The notes beneath the pieces are model-generated. The model was not told where the DNA came from, made no database searches, and saw only the letters and a program-made list of their open reading frames with translations. Below, in pieces: positions 52,322 to 60,004 of a stretch of 64,000 nucleotides of DNA; the stretch's first letter is position 1, and every line of letters starts with the position of its first letter. Position numbers and translations under genes: made by a program. Origin of the DNA: Sphingomonas sp. (GTDB lineage Bacteria; Pseudomonadota; Alphaproteobacteria; Sphingomonadales; Sphingomonadaceae); contig QFPK01000004.1 in assembly GCA_003248865.1 (NCBI GenBank), positions 128,533-192,532 on the forward strand. Reading direction: 5' to 3'.

Positions 52322-53155
52322 TTACTTCAGCTGGCAGATGTCGAGGACGTTCATGTCGGTATAGTCCAGATTTTCCCCGCCCATCGCCCAGATGAAGGCA
52401 TAGGAGCGCGTGCCGGATCCCATGTGGATCGACCAGGGCGGCGAGATCACCGCTTCCTCGTTGCCGACCAGGATGTGCCGCATACCGTCCGGCTCTCCCA
52501 TGTAGTGGAACACCCGATCATCGCCTTCCAGATCGAAGTAGAGATAGATTTCCGAGCGGTGGTCGTGAAGGTGGGGCGGCATGGTGTTCCACACGCTGCC
52601 CGGCTCCAGCACGGTCAGGCCCATCAGCAGCTGGCAACTGTCGCACACGCCGGGGATCACCAGCTGGTAGATGGTGCGGTGGTTGCTGCTCTCCAGCCCG
52701 CCGCGCTCCAGCGGATTTGCTTCGGCGACGGTGATCCGCTTCGCCGGCAGCACCTTGTGGGCAGGCAGGCTCGCCAGATAATAGCGCGCGCCCTCGCCCT
52801 CGAAGCTGACGTCCACGGAGCCCATCGGCACGTAGAGCGCTTCCTTGGTGCCCAGCTCGAACCGTGTGCCGTCCACGGTGACGGCGCCGGGCTTGCCGAT
52901 ATTCACCACGCCCAGCTCGCGCCGTTCCAGGAAGGGCTTGCCTTCCGCGCTCTTCGGCACGCTTTGCAGCGGCAGCTTCACCGGCCCGCCCGCGGGCACC
53001 GCACCGCCGATCACGAACCGCTCGTTATGGCTGTAGTTCAGCTTCACCTCGCCGGGCACGAACATGCCTTGCACCAGATAGCGGTCGCGCAACTGCTGGT
53101 TGGCGGCGCCGTCCATCATATCGGGATGGGTGGCGTGAAACACCTTGTCGAACAT
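52322..53155 (-). CDS. kduI: 5-dehydro-4-deoxy-D-glucuronate isomerase KduI
   Basis: A 277-aa cupin-fold isomerase converting 5-keto-4-deoxyuronate to 2,5-diketo-3-deoxygluconate. Metal ligands are visible in the cupin segment PPHLHDHRSEIYLYF (His195, His197, Glu202), with His244 in PPWSIHMGSGT. The spacing is the same as in E. coli KduI (278 aa). Start chosen at ATG 53155; the upstream extension crosses the operator at 53183-53196. First gene of kduI-kduD-kdgK-esterase. Confidence 0.95.
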   Translation of the reverse strand: MFDKVFHATHPDMMDGAANQQLRDRYLVQGMFVPGEVKLNYSHNERFVIGGAVPAGGPVKLPLQSVPKSAEGKPFLERRELGVVNIGKPGAVTVDGTRFELGTKEALYVPMGSVDVSFEGEGARYYLASLPAHKVLPAKRITVAEANPLERGGLESSNHRTIYQLVIPGVCDSCQLLMGLTVLEPGSVWNTMPPHLHDHRSEIYLYFDLEGDDRVFHYMGEPDGMRHILVGNEEAVISPPWSIHMGSGTRSYAFIWAMGGENLDYTDMNVLDICQLK

Positions 53156-53182
53156 CAGTCTCTCCCCATGGATTGGGTAAAT

Positions 53183-53196
53183 GGTAACCGGTGTCA
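53183..53196 (-). promoter_or_regulatory. Putative LacI-type operator (site B), upstream of kduI
   Basis: Reads TGACACCGGTTACC on the minus strand, identical in all 14 bases to site A, and ends 28 bp before the kduI ATG. The position within the promoter/leader suits repression. It lies in the 65 bp gap between the lyase stop and kduI, which suggests that kduI has its own promoter. Confidence 0.78.
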
Positions 53197-53220
53197 GAGT
53201 CCGGTTCAAGCCTTATGCCT

Positions 53221-54576
53221 TCAGCGGCGTTCCCGCATCTCACGGTCTCGCGGGCTCAGGCTTTCCTGGATCGGGCCCTTCTGGCCCGGATACAGGCCGG
53301 ATTTCGGCTCCATCGTATCGAGATTCCAGTCCGCCTCGATGAAGGGCGCGCGGGTTTCCGCCTGCTTCGGGAAGCCGCCGACCTGGGTTTCGCTGTCGAT
53401 GATCTCGCCCCGGCCCTCCGCCACGAAGAACAGCACGCGGATATCGTTGGCGTCGCGGTCCCAGGGCCGCGCCCCGGCGTTGGCAAGCAGATGGGTTTCG
53501 ACATCGCGGGCGGGCAGAATGGGCAGCCCGGCGGGCCAGCTGACCGGGGCCTTCGATTCGATCAGTTTCGCCCGTGTTTCGCCATAGCGGCCAAACATTG
53601 GCAGCGGGGCGCCGGCCCAGTCTACCGCCAGATTGTCGGCGCTGTGGTAGAGCAGGTCGCCGTCTCCGCCCAGCATCAGGAAGGGCAGGCCGGGCGCAGT
53701 CGATGGACCGCCGCGCAGCACATTGCCCACCGCCGAGAGTTCGCCTGTCTGGTAAGGCTGACCTGCCCATTCCAGCGCCATCAGATTATAATGGATGGCG
53801 CGGCGGCCCGGATCGTAGATCAGGTTGTTGACGACAGCTGCCTTCACGCCGCCCTTCAGCAGCGGGTTGCGCTCCACATTGTGGGCATAGACGTTGCGCC
53901 AGATCAGAATATCGGTGGCATTGTCGTGGATCAGGGTGCCCTTGCTGTGCTCGCCCTTGGGATGGCTGGCGTTGGCGAGGCCTTCCGACAGCAGATTGTA
54001 GCTGAAGGTGATGCGGTTGCTGGTGCCCGCGCGCCACTCGTCCGGCGTATTGCCCTTGAAGCGCGGGCCGGAGGCAGAGAGATTCTCGTCGATCGCCCAG
54101 CTGAAGGTGCAATGGTCGATGATCACGTTGCGTGCGGCCACGGTGGAGAGTGCGTCAGGCTCCCAGCCCGACTCGGGACCCTGGCCGTCCACGCCGGCGC
54201 GCACGCGGATGTGGCGGATCACCACATCATGGGTTTTCAGGTCGATCCCGGTGCGGATCAGCGTGATGCCCGGTGACGGCGCCGTCTGGCCGGCGATGGT
54301 CAGGAAGGGGTTTTTGATGTCGATCTGGGCGCGGCCCATGTCGATCACACCGCCCACTTCGAACACGACGATACGGGGGCCTTTGGCGTCGATGGCGGCC
54401 TTCAGGCTGCCGGGGCCGTCGGCGGCGAGTGTGGTGACGCGGATGATGCGCCCGCCGCGCCCGCCCGGCGTTTCGGCGGCGACGCCGACGGCGCCGGGGA
54501 AGGCCGGCGTGGCTGCCGCCGCAGGCACCACCATAGCTGCAAGCAGCAGTGCTGCAAGATATGTCGCAGATCGCAT
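53221..54576 (-). CDS. Exported pectate-lyase-like protein (PL1-type beta-helix), first paralogue
   Basis: A 451-aa secreted polysaccharide-lyase-like protein. A signal peptide (TYLAALLLAAMVVPAAAA) is followed by the parallel beta-helix entry AFPGAVGVAAETPGGRGG, then IRVTTLAADGPGSLKAAIDA, FLTIAGQTAPSPGITLI, VVIRHIRVRAG and NVIIDHCTFSWAIDENLS, a pattern shared with pectate lyases. It probably cleaves polygalacturonate by beta-elimination outside the cytoplasm. It is paralogous to the protein at 57810-59057 but about 36 residues longer, with a C-terminal extension. It is followed by kduI and preceded by operator sites. Confidence 0.87.
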   Translation of the reverse strand: MRSATYLAALLLAAMVVPAAAATPAFPGAVGVAAETPGGRGGRIIRVTTLAADGPGSLKAAIDAKGPRIVVFEVGGVIDMGRAQIDIKNPFLTIAGQTAPSPGITLIRTGIDLKTHDVVIRHIRVRAGVDGQGPESGWEPDALSTVAARNVIIDHCTFSWAIDENLSASGPRFKGNTPDEWRAGTSNRITFSYNLLSEGLANASHPKGEHSKGTLIHDNATDILIWRNVYAHNVERNPLLKGGVKAAVVNNLIYDPGRRAIHYNLMALEWAGQPYQTGELSAVGNVLRGGPSTAPGLPFLMLGGDGDLLYHSADNLAVDWAGAPLPMFGRYGETRAKLIESKAPVSWPAGLPILPARDVETHLLANAGARPWDRDANDIRVLFFVAEGRGEIIDSETQVGGFPKQAETRAPFIEADWNLDTMEPKSGLYPGQKGPIQESLSPRDREMRERR

Positions 54577-54617
54577 CTTCGTCCTCCCGCAGCCCCGTTA
54601 TCGGCATTTGCTCGGCT

Positions 54618-54631
54618 TGACACCGGCTTTA
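54618..54631. promoter_or_regulatory. Degenerate operator-like site (site C1), upstream of the first lyase
   Basis: TGACACCGGCTTTA keeps the left half of the TGACACCGGTTACC motif but diverges on the right. It lies about 40 bp upstream of the lyase ATG and 20 bp from the better site C2. Possibly a secondary site. Confidence 0.4.
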
Positions 54632-54650
54632 AGCTGCCCCAATGTCCTTA

Positions 54651-54664
54651 TGACACCGGTTACT
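54651..54664 (+). promoter_or_regulatory. Putative LacI-type operator (site C2), lyase/TonB-receptor divergent region
   Basis: TGACACCGGTTACT differs from site A in one base. It lies 75 bp upstream of the lyase start and 220 bp upstream of the TonB receptor start, in the 307-bp divergent intergenic region 54577-54883. That region otherwise shows no gene. Confidence 0.75.
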
Positions 54665-54816
54665 TCGACGCAACCGGCATGACAAACGAACAACGACCGC
54701 GGAACAGGCGGCGCTGAGGGAGGAGTTGAATCCGCGGCGGGAGGCCGGGGATTCATTCAACAGGACACCGCGATTCGCGGCCTTCATTCCCCAGGCGCCC
54801 TTATTCCGCTCGTCAT

Positions 54817-54830
54817 TGCCACCGGTGTCA
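54817..54830 (-). promoter_or_regulatory. Putative LacI-type operator (site D), upstream of the TonB receptor
   Basis: TGCCACCGGTGTCA on the plus strand (TGACACCGGTGGCA on the minus strand) lies 54 bp before the receptor ATG. It is the most palindromic of the sites, with GGTGTCA mirroring TGACACC. Together with site C2, it could allow looping across the divergent region. Confidence 0.68.
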
Positions 54831-54883
54831 TGTCTGGCGCGAAGACATGCGGCCGGGCAGGGATGTTTTGGGGAGAGTGCAGC

Positions 54884-57802
54884 ATGAACCGTCGGTTTTC
54901 CGCCCATGGGTGGCGTCTGGGCACGGCCATGGCGATGGCATTGACCGCGGGTGCGGCCTGGGCGCAGGCCAGCCCGTCTGCCGATGCGGCCGCTGAAACG
55001 GCGCCCGCCGATGATATCATCGTCACCGGATTTCGCGCCTCGCTGGATGCCGCACTGAATGTGAAGCGCGAGCAGACCTCCATCGTGGACGTGATCAAGG
55101 CCGAGGATATCGCGGCCTTTCCCGATACCAACCTCGCCGAATCGCTGCAGCGGATCCCCGGTGTCACCATCGACCGGGATGCGGGCGAGGGGCGGCAGAT
55201 CTCGGTTCGTGGGCTGGGGCCGGAATTCACCCGGGTCCGCCTGAACGGCATCGAGGCGCTGGCGACGACGGGCGGCACCGACAGTTCGGGCGGCGCCAAC
55301 CGCTCGCGCGGGTTCGATTTCAACATCTTCGCATCGGAACTGTTTAGTTCGATCACCGTGCGCAAGAGCTCGTCCGCCGATGTGGAAGAGGGTTCGCTGG
55401 GCGCCACGGTGGATCTGCAGACCGCGCGCCCGTTCGACTATGACGATTTCGCCTTCGCGGTGGGCGGCAACATGGTCTGGAACGATCTCTCGCGCGATCT
55501 GACGCCGCGCGCCTCGGCGCTGGTCTCCAAGACGTTCATGGACGGCAAGCTGGGCGTGCTGGTGTCCGCCGCTTACTCCAAGCGCAAGTTGTTCGAGGAG
55601 GGCTTCAGCTCGGTGCGCTATGACAATGGCACGTCGTCGGGCGGTTTCTGTTCCCCCACGGGCGTGACGCCCGTGGTGCCCGCGACTGGCGCGACCTGCG
55701 GCGTGGCGGCAACGGGCACGCCGCGCCTGCCCAACACGCCGGGCAATGTGGCAGCCTATCAGGCAGCGAACAGTGCCAGCAACTTCCACCCGCGCCTGCC
55801 GCGCTATGGCCGGCTGACGCACGACCAGCAGCGCATCGGCCTGACGGGCGCGATCCAGTTCGAGCCGACGGACGGCACCAAGGTGACGGCCGACATCCTC
55901 TATGCCGATCTGAAATCGACCCGGCAGGAGGATTTCCTGCAGGCAATCAGCTTCAGCCGCACGCTGGCGCAGGGGGGCAAATCCCAGACCAGTGTGCTGG
56001 CGACCGAATATGATGCCAACGGCGGGCTGGTTTATGGCGAGTACAACGGCGTCGACATCCGGTCTGAATCGCGGTTCGATGAACTGCGCACGAAGTTCCT
56101 TCAGGGAACCGTCCTTTGGGAGCAGAAACTGACGGACAGGCTGGAACTGGCCGTGCTGGGCGGCAAATCCTCCTCCCGGTTCCGCAATCCGGTGCAGACG
56201 ACGACCACGCTCGATATCGCGAACGTGAACGGCTACAGCATCGACTTCAGCGACAACAGCCGGCTGCCCGACATCAGCTATCCGATCGATGTCACCGCCG
56301 ACAACGGGTCGGGCCTGGGGCTCATCACCAATCCCTCCGGCCAGATCACCGGATCTGAGATCCGCATCCGGCCGCAGGGCGCCAGCAACACCTTCGATAC
56401 CATCCGCGCCGACCTGAAGTGGGATCTGATCCCCGAGGAGTTCAGCCTGAAGATCGGCGGCGCCTACAAGAAATATGGCTTCGACACCTGGGAGTATCGG
56501 CGCGTCAACCAGTCCGATACCATTCCTGCGCTGCCGGCCGGCACCACGCTGGCGGATGTGACGAAGTTGCTGACGGGCTTCGGGCGCAATCTGGATCTGG
56601 GGCCGAACACGCCGACCAGCTGGCTTATCCCCGATCTGAACGCGCTGGCCAGCGTCTATGACATCTACTGCAACTGCCTGAAGTCGGGCGCGGCCGGGGG
56701 GCCGGGGGATTTCACCCTCTCCAGCATCACCAATGGCAATGCGCGGGGCAACAACCGCTCCGTCGAGGAGAAGGACACCAGCTTCTTCTTCCAGTTCGAC
56801 TTCAACAAGGAGCTGTTCGGCATGCCGCTGCGCGGCAATGTCGGCCTGCGCTATGTGAAGACGGAGCAGAGCGCCACCGGCTATCAGGCGGCGGGCGGCG
56901 GCACCGAAGTCACGGTGGACCAGACCTATGAGGACTGGCTGCCCTCGCTCAACCTGTCGCTGGCGGTGCAGCCCAACTTCTATGTTCGCTTTGCGGCGGC
57001 CAATGTGATGGCGCGGCCCAGCCTGGGCAATCTGACGCCGGGCGGTTCCATCAACACCACCGGCAACCTCACCATCACGTCGGGCAACCCCTATCTGCAG
57101 CCGTTCCGGGCGACGACCTTCGATGCCAGCTTCGAATATTATTTCCCGAAGGGCGGACTGATCGGCGTGGGCCTGTTCTACAAGGATATCGGCACCTATG
57201 TGCAGAGCCTGCGCACCAATGTGCCCTTCAACCAGACGGGCCTGCCGATGTCTCTGCTGCCCTCCAACTTCACCGGGGATGAAATCTTCCAGGTGACGAC
57301 GCCCATCAACACCGAGGGCGGGCCGCTGAAGGGATTCGAGATCAACTGGCAGCAGCCCTTCACCTTCCTTCCCGACAAATGGTCGAACTTCGGCACCCTG
57401 TTCGCCTACACGCGGGTCTGGTCCACCATCGACTATGTGACTTCGCCGACCAACTCGGCCGTCATCACCGAGGATCTGATCGGCCTGTCGCCGGTAAGCT
57501 GGAGCGGCACATTCTATTATGACGGGCCGAAGTTCGACGCCCGGGTGTCGGCCAGCTACCGCAAGGCCTTCCTCACCCGCGTGCCGGGACAGAACAACAA
57601 TGATGTGGAAGGCAAGAACAGCACACTGAACGTCGATTTCAAGATCGGCTACAACATCACCAAACAGATCGAGGTCAGCTTCGAAGGCACCAACCTGACC
57701 GACGAATTCAACAACCAGTTCATCGGCCGGGATCGCAACAGCCCCGTGGTCTATCACCACACCGGCCGCCAGCTGATGCTTGGCGCGCGTTTCACCTATT
57801 GA
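54884..57802 (+). CDS. TonB-dependent receptor, TonB-Xanth-Caul type
   Basis: A 972-aa outer-membrane active transporter, probably for pectin oligosaccharides. A signal peptide (GTAMAMALTAGAAWAQA) precedes the TonB box/plug region DDIIVTGFRASLDAALNVKR. The plug continues with DVIKAEDIAAFPDTNLAESL, QRIPGVTIDRDAGEGRQIS and VRGLGPEFTRVRLNG, the signature of the Xanthomonas/Caulobacter/sphingomonad carbohydrate-receptor family. The beta-barrel ends in the aromatic LMLGARFTY. Start at ATG 54884 with GGGAGAG upstream. A lyase gene follows after 7 bp and operator D precedes it. Confidence 0.93.
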   Translation: MNRRFSAHGWRLGTAMAMALTAGAAWAQASPSADAAAETAPADDIIVTGFRASLDAALNVKREQTSIVDVIKAEDIAAFPDTNLAESLQRIPGVTIDRDAGEGRQISVRGLGPEFTRVRLNGIEALATTGGTDSSGGANRSRGFDFNIFASELFSSITVRKSSSADVEEGSLGATVDLQTARPFDYDDFAFAVGGNMVWNDLSRDLTPRASALVSKTFMDGKLGVLVSAAYSKRKLFEEGFSSVRYDNGTSSGGFCSPTGVTPVVPATGATCGVAATGTPRLPNTPGNVAAYQAANSASNFHPRLPRYGRLTHDQQRIGLTGAIQFEPTDGTKVTADILYADLKSTRQEDFLQAISFSRTLAQGGKSQTSVLATEYDANGGLVYGEYNGVDIRSESRFDELRTKFLQGTVLWEQKLTDRLELAVLGGKSSSRFRNPVQTTTTLDIANVNGYSIDFSDNSRLPDISYPIDVTADNGSGLGLITNPSGQITGSEIRIRPQGASNTFDTIRADLKWDLIPEEFSLKIGGAYKKYGFDTWEYRRVNQSDTIPALPAGTTLADVTKLLTGFGRNLDLGPNTPTSWLIPDLNALASVYDIYCNCLKSGAAGGPGDFTLSSITNGNARGNNRSVEEKDTSFFFQFDFNKELFGMPLRGNVGLRYVKTEQSATGYQAAGGGTEVTVDQTYEDWLPSLNLSLAVQPNFYVRFAAANVMARPSLGNLTPGGSINTTGNLTITSGNPYLQPFRATTFDASFEYYFPKGGLIGVGLFYKDIGTYVQSLRTNVPFNQTGLPMSLLPSNFTGDEIFQVTTPINTEGGPLKGFEINWQQPFTFLPDKWSNFGTLFAYTRVWSTIDYVTSPTNSAVITEDLIGLSPVSWSGTFYYDGPKFDARVSASYRKAFLTRVPGQNNNDVEGKNSTLNVDFKIGYNITKQIEVSFEGTNLTDEFNNQFIGRDRNSPVVYHHTGRQLMLGARFTY

Positions 57803-57809
57803 TCCCTGG

Positions 57810-59057
57810 ATGAAGCACGTGCTGGCGGCCGCCGTTCTCCTCGTCCTTCCGGGCGTTTCGGCTGCCGCCACCCCCGCCCCTCCGGCGCCGGCACTCGCGT
57901 TTCCGGGTGCCGAAGGGGCGGGGCGCTTTTCCGCCGGTGGGCGCGGTGGCCGGTTGATCCGGGTGACGACGCTGGCCGACAGCGGGCCGGGCAGCCTGCG
58001 CGACGCCATCGACGCGAAGGGCCCGCGCATCATCCTGTTCGGCGTGGCCGGCACCATCCGGCTGAAATCTGATCTGGTGATCCGCGAACCCCGGCTGACC
58101 CTTGCCGGGCAGTCCGCGCCGGGCGGCGGAGTGACATTGGCCGACCATGGGCTGGTGATCCGCGCAGACGATGTGGTGGTGCGCCATATCCGCGTGCGCC
58201 GGGGCGATCTGGGCGGTGAGGGCGACGCCATCTGGGTGGCGGGCGGCGCGCGCATCATGATCGACCATGTTACCGCCAGCTGGTCCACCGACGAGACGCT
58301 TTCCGTTTCCGGCCCGCGCGAGGGCGAGGGACCGCGCGATGTGACGGTGCAATGGTCCATCATCGCGGATTCGCTGAAACGCTCCGTCCACGCCAAGGGC
58401 GACCATGGCTATGGCAGCCTGGTGCGCGGCAGCCGGGGCGCGCGTTACAGCTTCCACCACAATCTTTGGGCCAACCATCAGGCCCGCATGCCGCGGCCGG
58501 GCAACTACCTGCCACCGGAGCAGGATGCGGAAGGACCGGTGATGGAGTTCCGCTCCAACCTGTTCCACAACTGGGGCGGGAAGGCCTCCGGCTACAACAG
58601 CGACAGCGGCAGCCTCGCGCGCTACAGCTTCATCGACAATGCCTATTCGCCGGGGCCGAGCAGCACGGGGCAACTGGCCTTCCGCGAGGAAAATCCGGCG
58701 GCGCGTGCCTGGTTTTCCGGCAACAGCATGGCGGGCAAGGTGCCCGACGATCCGTGGAGCCTTGTGCAGGGCGCAGAGGCGCCGGGCTATCGGCTGGAAG
58801 CGCCGGTTTCGGCCGGGTCGGTCGAAGCCGACCCGCCGGCCCGTGCTGCCGAACGGATATTGGCCAAGGCAGGGGCATCGTGCCGGCGCGATTCCGTGGA
58901 CGAGGCGCTGATCGCGGATGTCCGCGCCGGGCGCGGCCGCCTGATCGACAGCCAGGAGCAGGCTGGTGGCTGGCCGCAACTCGAATCCCGGCCAGCGACC
59001 AAAGTGGATACACAAAAGCTTGAGGCGTGGCTGAACGACCGGGCTGCCACATGCTGA
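57810..59057 (+). CDS. Exported pectate-lyase-like protein (PL1-type beta-helix), second paralogue
   Basis: A 415-aa secreted lyase-like protein with signal peptide KHVLAAAVLLVLPGVSAA. Its start AFPGAEGAGRFSAGGRGG, then LIRVTTLADSGPGSLRDAID, LTLAGQSAPGGGVTLADHG and VVVRHIRVRRGDLGGEGDAI, parallels the first lyase closely. IMIDHVTASWSTDETLSVSG and YSFHHNLWANHQARMPRP are beta-helix rungs with likely Ca2+/substrate residues. It begins 7 bp after the TonB receptor and overlaps the next hydrolase by 7 bp, so it is part of that operon. Confidence 0.87.
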   Translation: MKHVLAAAVLLVLPGVSAAATPAPPAPALAFPGAEGAGRFSAGGRGGRLIRVTTLADSGPGSLRDAIDAKGPRIILFGVAGTIRLKSDLVIREPRLTLAGQSAPGGGVTLADHGLVIRADDVVVRHIRVRRGDLGGEGDAIWVAGGARIMIDHVTASWSTDETLSVSGPREGEGPRDVTVQWSIIADSLKRSVHAKGDHGYGSLVRGSRGARYSFHHNLWANHQARMPRPGNYLPPEQDAEGPVMEFRSNLFHNWGGKASGYNSDSGSLARYSFIDNAYSPGPSSTGQLAFREENPAARAWFSGNSMAGKVPDDPWSLVQGAEAPGYRLEAPVSAGSVEADPPARAAERILAKAGASCRRDSVDEALIADVRAGRGRLIDSQEQAGGWPQLESRPATKVDTQKLEAWLNDRAATC

Positions 59058-60004
59058 CACGCCGCACCCTGCTGGGGACCACGCTCGCGTCTGCCGCCAT
59101 TCCGGCAATGGCGTTCAGCGATACGGCCGACACCATCCCGCTGTGGCCGGATGGCGTGCCGGGCAAGGGCGCGAAGCTCCCCGTCGAAGCGGTGGTGGAG
59201 CGCAGCCAGACGTCCGGCCATCCGGATCGCGCCGTCTCTGGCGTTGCCGAGCCGCGCATGGTGTTGTTCCGGCCTGCCAGTCCGGATGGGTCTGCCGTGC
59301 TGATCTGCCCGGGGGGCGGATATCGGCGTGTTGTGATCGATCGGGAAGGGTTTGAAGCCGCGCGCTGGCTGGCTGCGCGCGGGGTGACGGCGTTCGTGCT
59401 GTTCTATCGCCTGCCGTCCGAAGGCTGGGCGACTGGCGCCGACACACCGCTGATCGACGCGCAGCGGGCGATCCGCACCATCCGCGAGCGGTCGGCGTGG
59501 CTGGGGCTGGACCCGGCGCGTGTCGCAGTAATGGGGTTTTCGGCTGGCGGCCATTTGGCGGCAGACCTTGCCGCGCGCTTTGCAACCGTGGTTCAGCCGC
59601 CGGTCGATGCCATCGATCGGCTGCCGGCCCGGCCGATGCTGGCCGCGCCTCTCTATCCGGTGATCGCGCTGGAGGGGCCGCTGGCGCACGCCGGCTCGCA
59701 GGAGAAGCTGATCGGCGTTGATGCTCCGCCCGAACAGGCACGAGCGCATGACCCATCCGTCAACATCCCGGCCGATGCCCCGCCGCATTTCCTGTTGCAT
59801 GCCGAGGACGACGCATCCGTGCCCGTGGGCAACAGCCTGCGCCTGCGCGAGGCACTGAAGGCGCGTGGCATTCCCGTGGAAACCCATTTGTTCGAAACCG
59901 GCGGCCACGGCTTCGGACTGGCGATGGGCAGGTCTGCGGGTGTCTGGCCGGAGCTGTTCATGGCCTTCGCCCGGGCGCATGGCCTGCTCAGGCTGCCGGG
60001 CTGA
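59051..60004 (+). CDS. Exported alpha/beta hydrolase, acetylesterase-like
   Basis: A 317-aa esterase-like protein with a twin-arginine signal (LTRRTLLGTTLASAAIPAMA). The fold shows the oxyanion region LICPGGGYRRVV, the nucleophile Ser164 in VMGFSAGGHLA, the Asp region AEDDASVPV and His in ETGGHGFGLAM. Relatives are xylan/pectin acetylesterases. As the last gene of the TonB receptor-lyase operon, it probably deacetylates pectin fragments in the periplasm. Start chosen at ATG 59051, overlapping the lyase stop. Its 3' end overlaps the convergent oxidase gene by 17 bp. Confidence 0.86.
   Translation: MLTRRTLLGTTLASAAIPAMAFSDTADTIPLWPDGVPGKGAKLPVEAVVERSQTSGHPDRAVSGVAEPRMVLFRPASPDGSAVLICPGGGYRRVVIDREGFEAARWLAARGVTAFVLFYRLPSEGWATGADTPLIDAQRAIRTIRERSAWLGLDPARVAVMGFSAGGHLAADLAARFATVVQPPVDAIDRLPARPMLAAPLYPVIALEGPLAHAGSQEKLIGVDAPPEQARAHDPSVNIPADAPPHFLLHAEDDASVPVGNSLRLREALKARGIPVETHLFETGGHGFGLAMGRSAGVWPELFMAFARAHGLLRLPG

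Noticed and set aside
54629..58396. Very long open frame on the minus strand, antisense to the TonB receptor and lyase
   Set aside because: Low-complexity Arg/Gly/His-rich translation typical of a GC-rich shadow frame. The plus-strand frames have full domain signatures, signal peptides and operon spacing.
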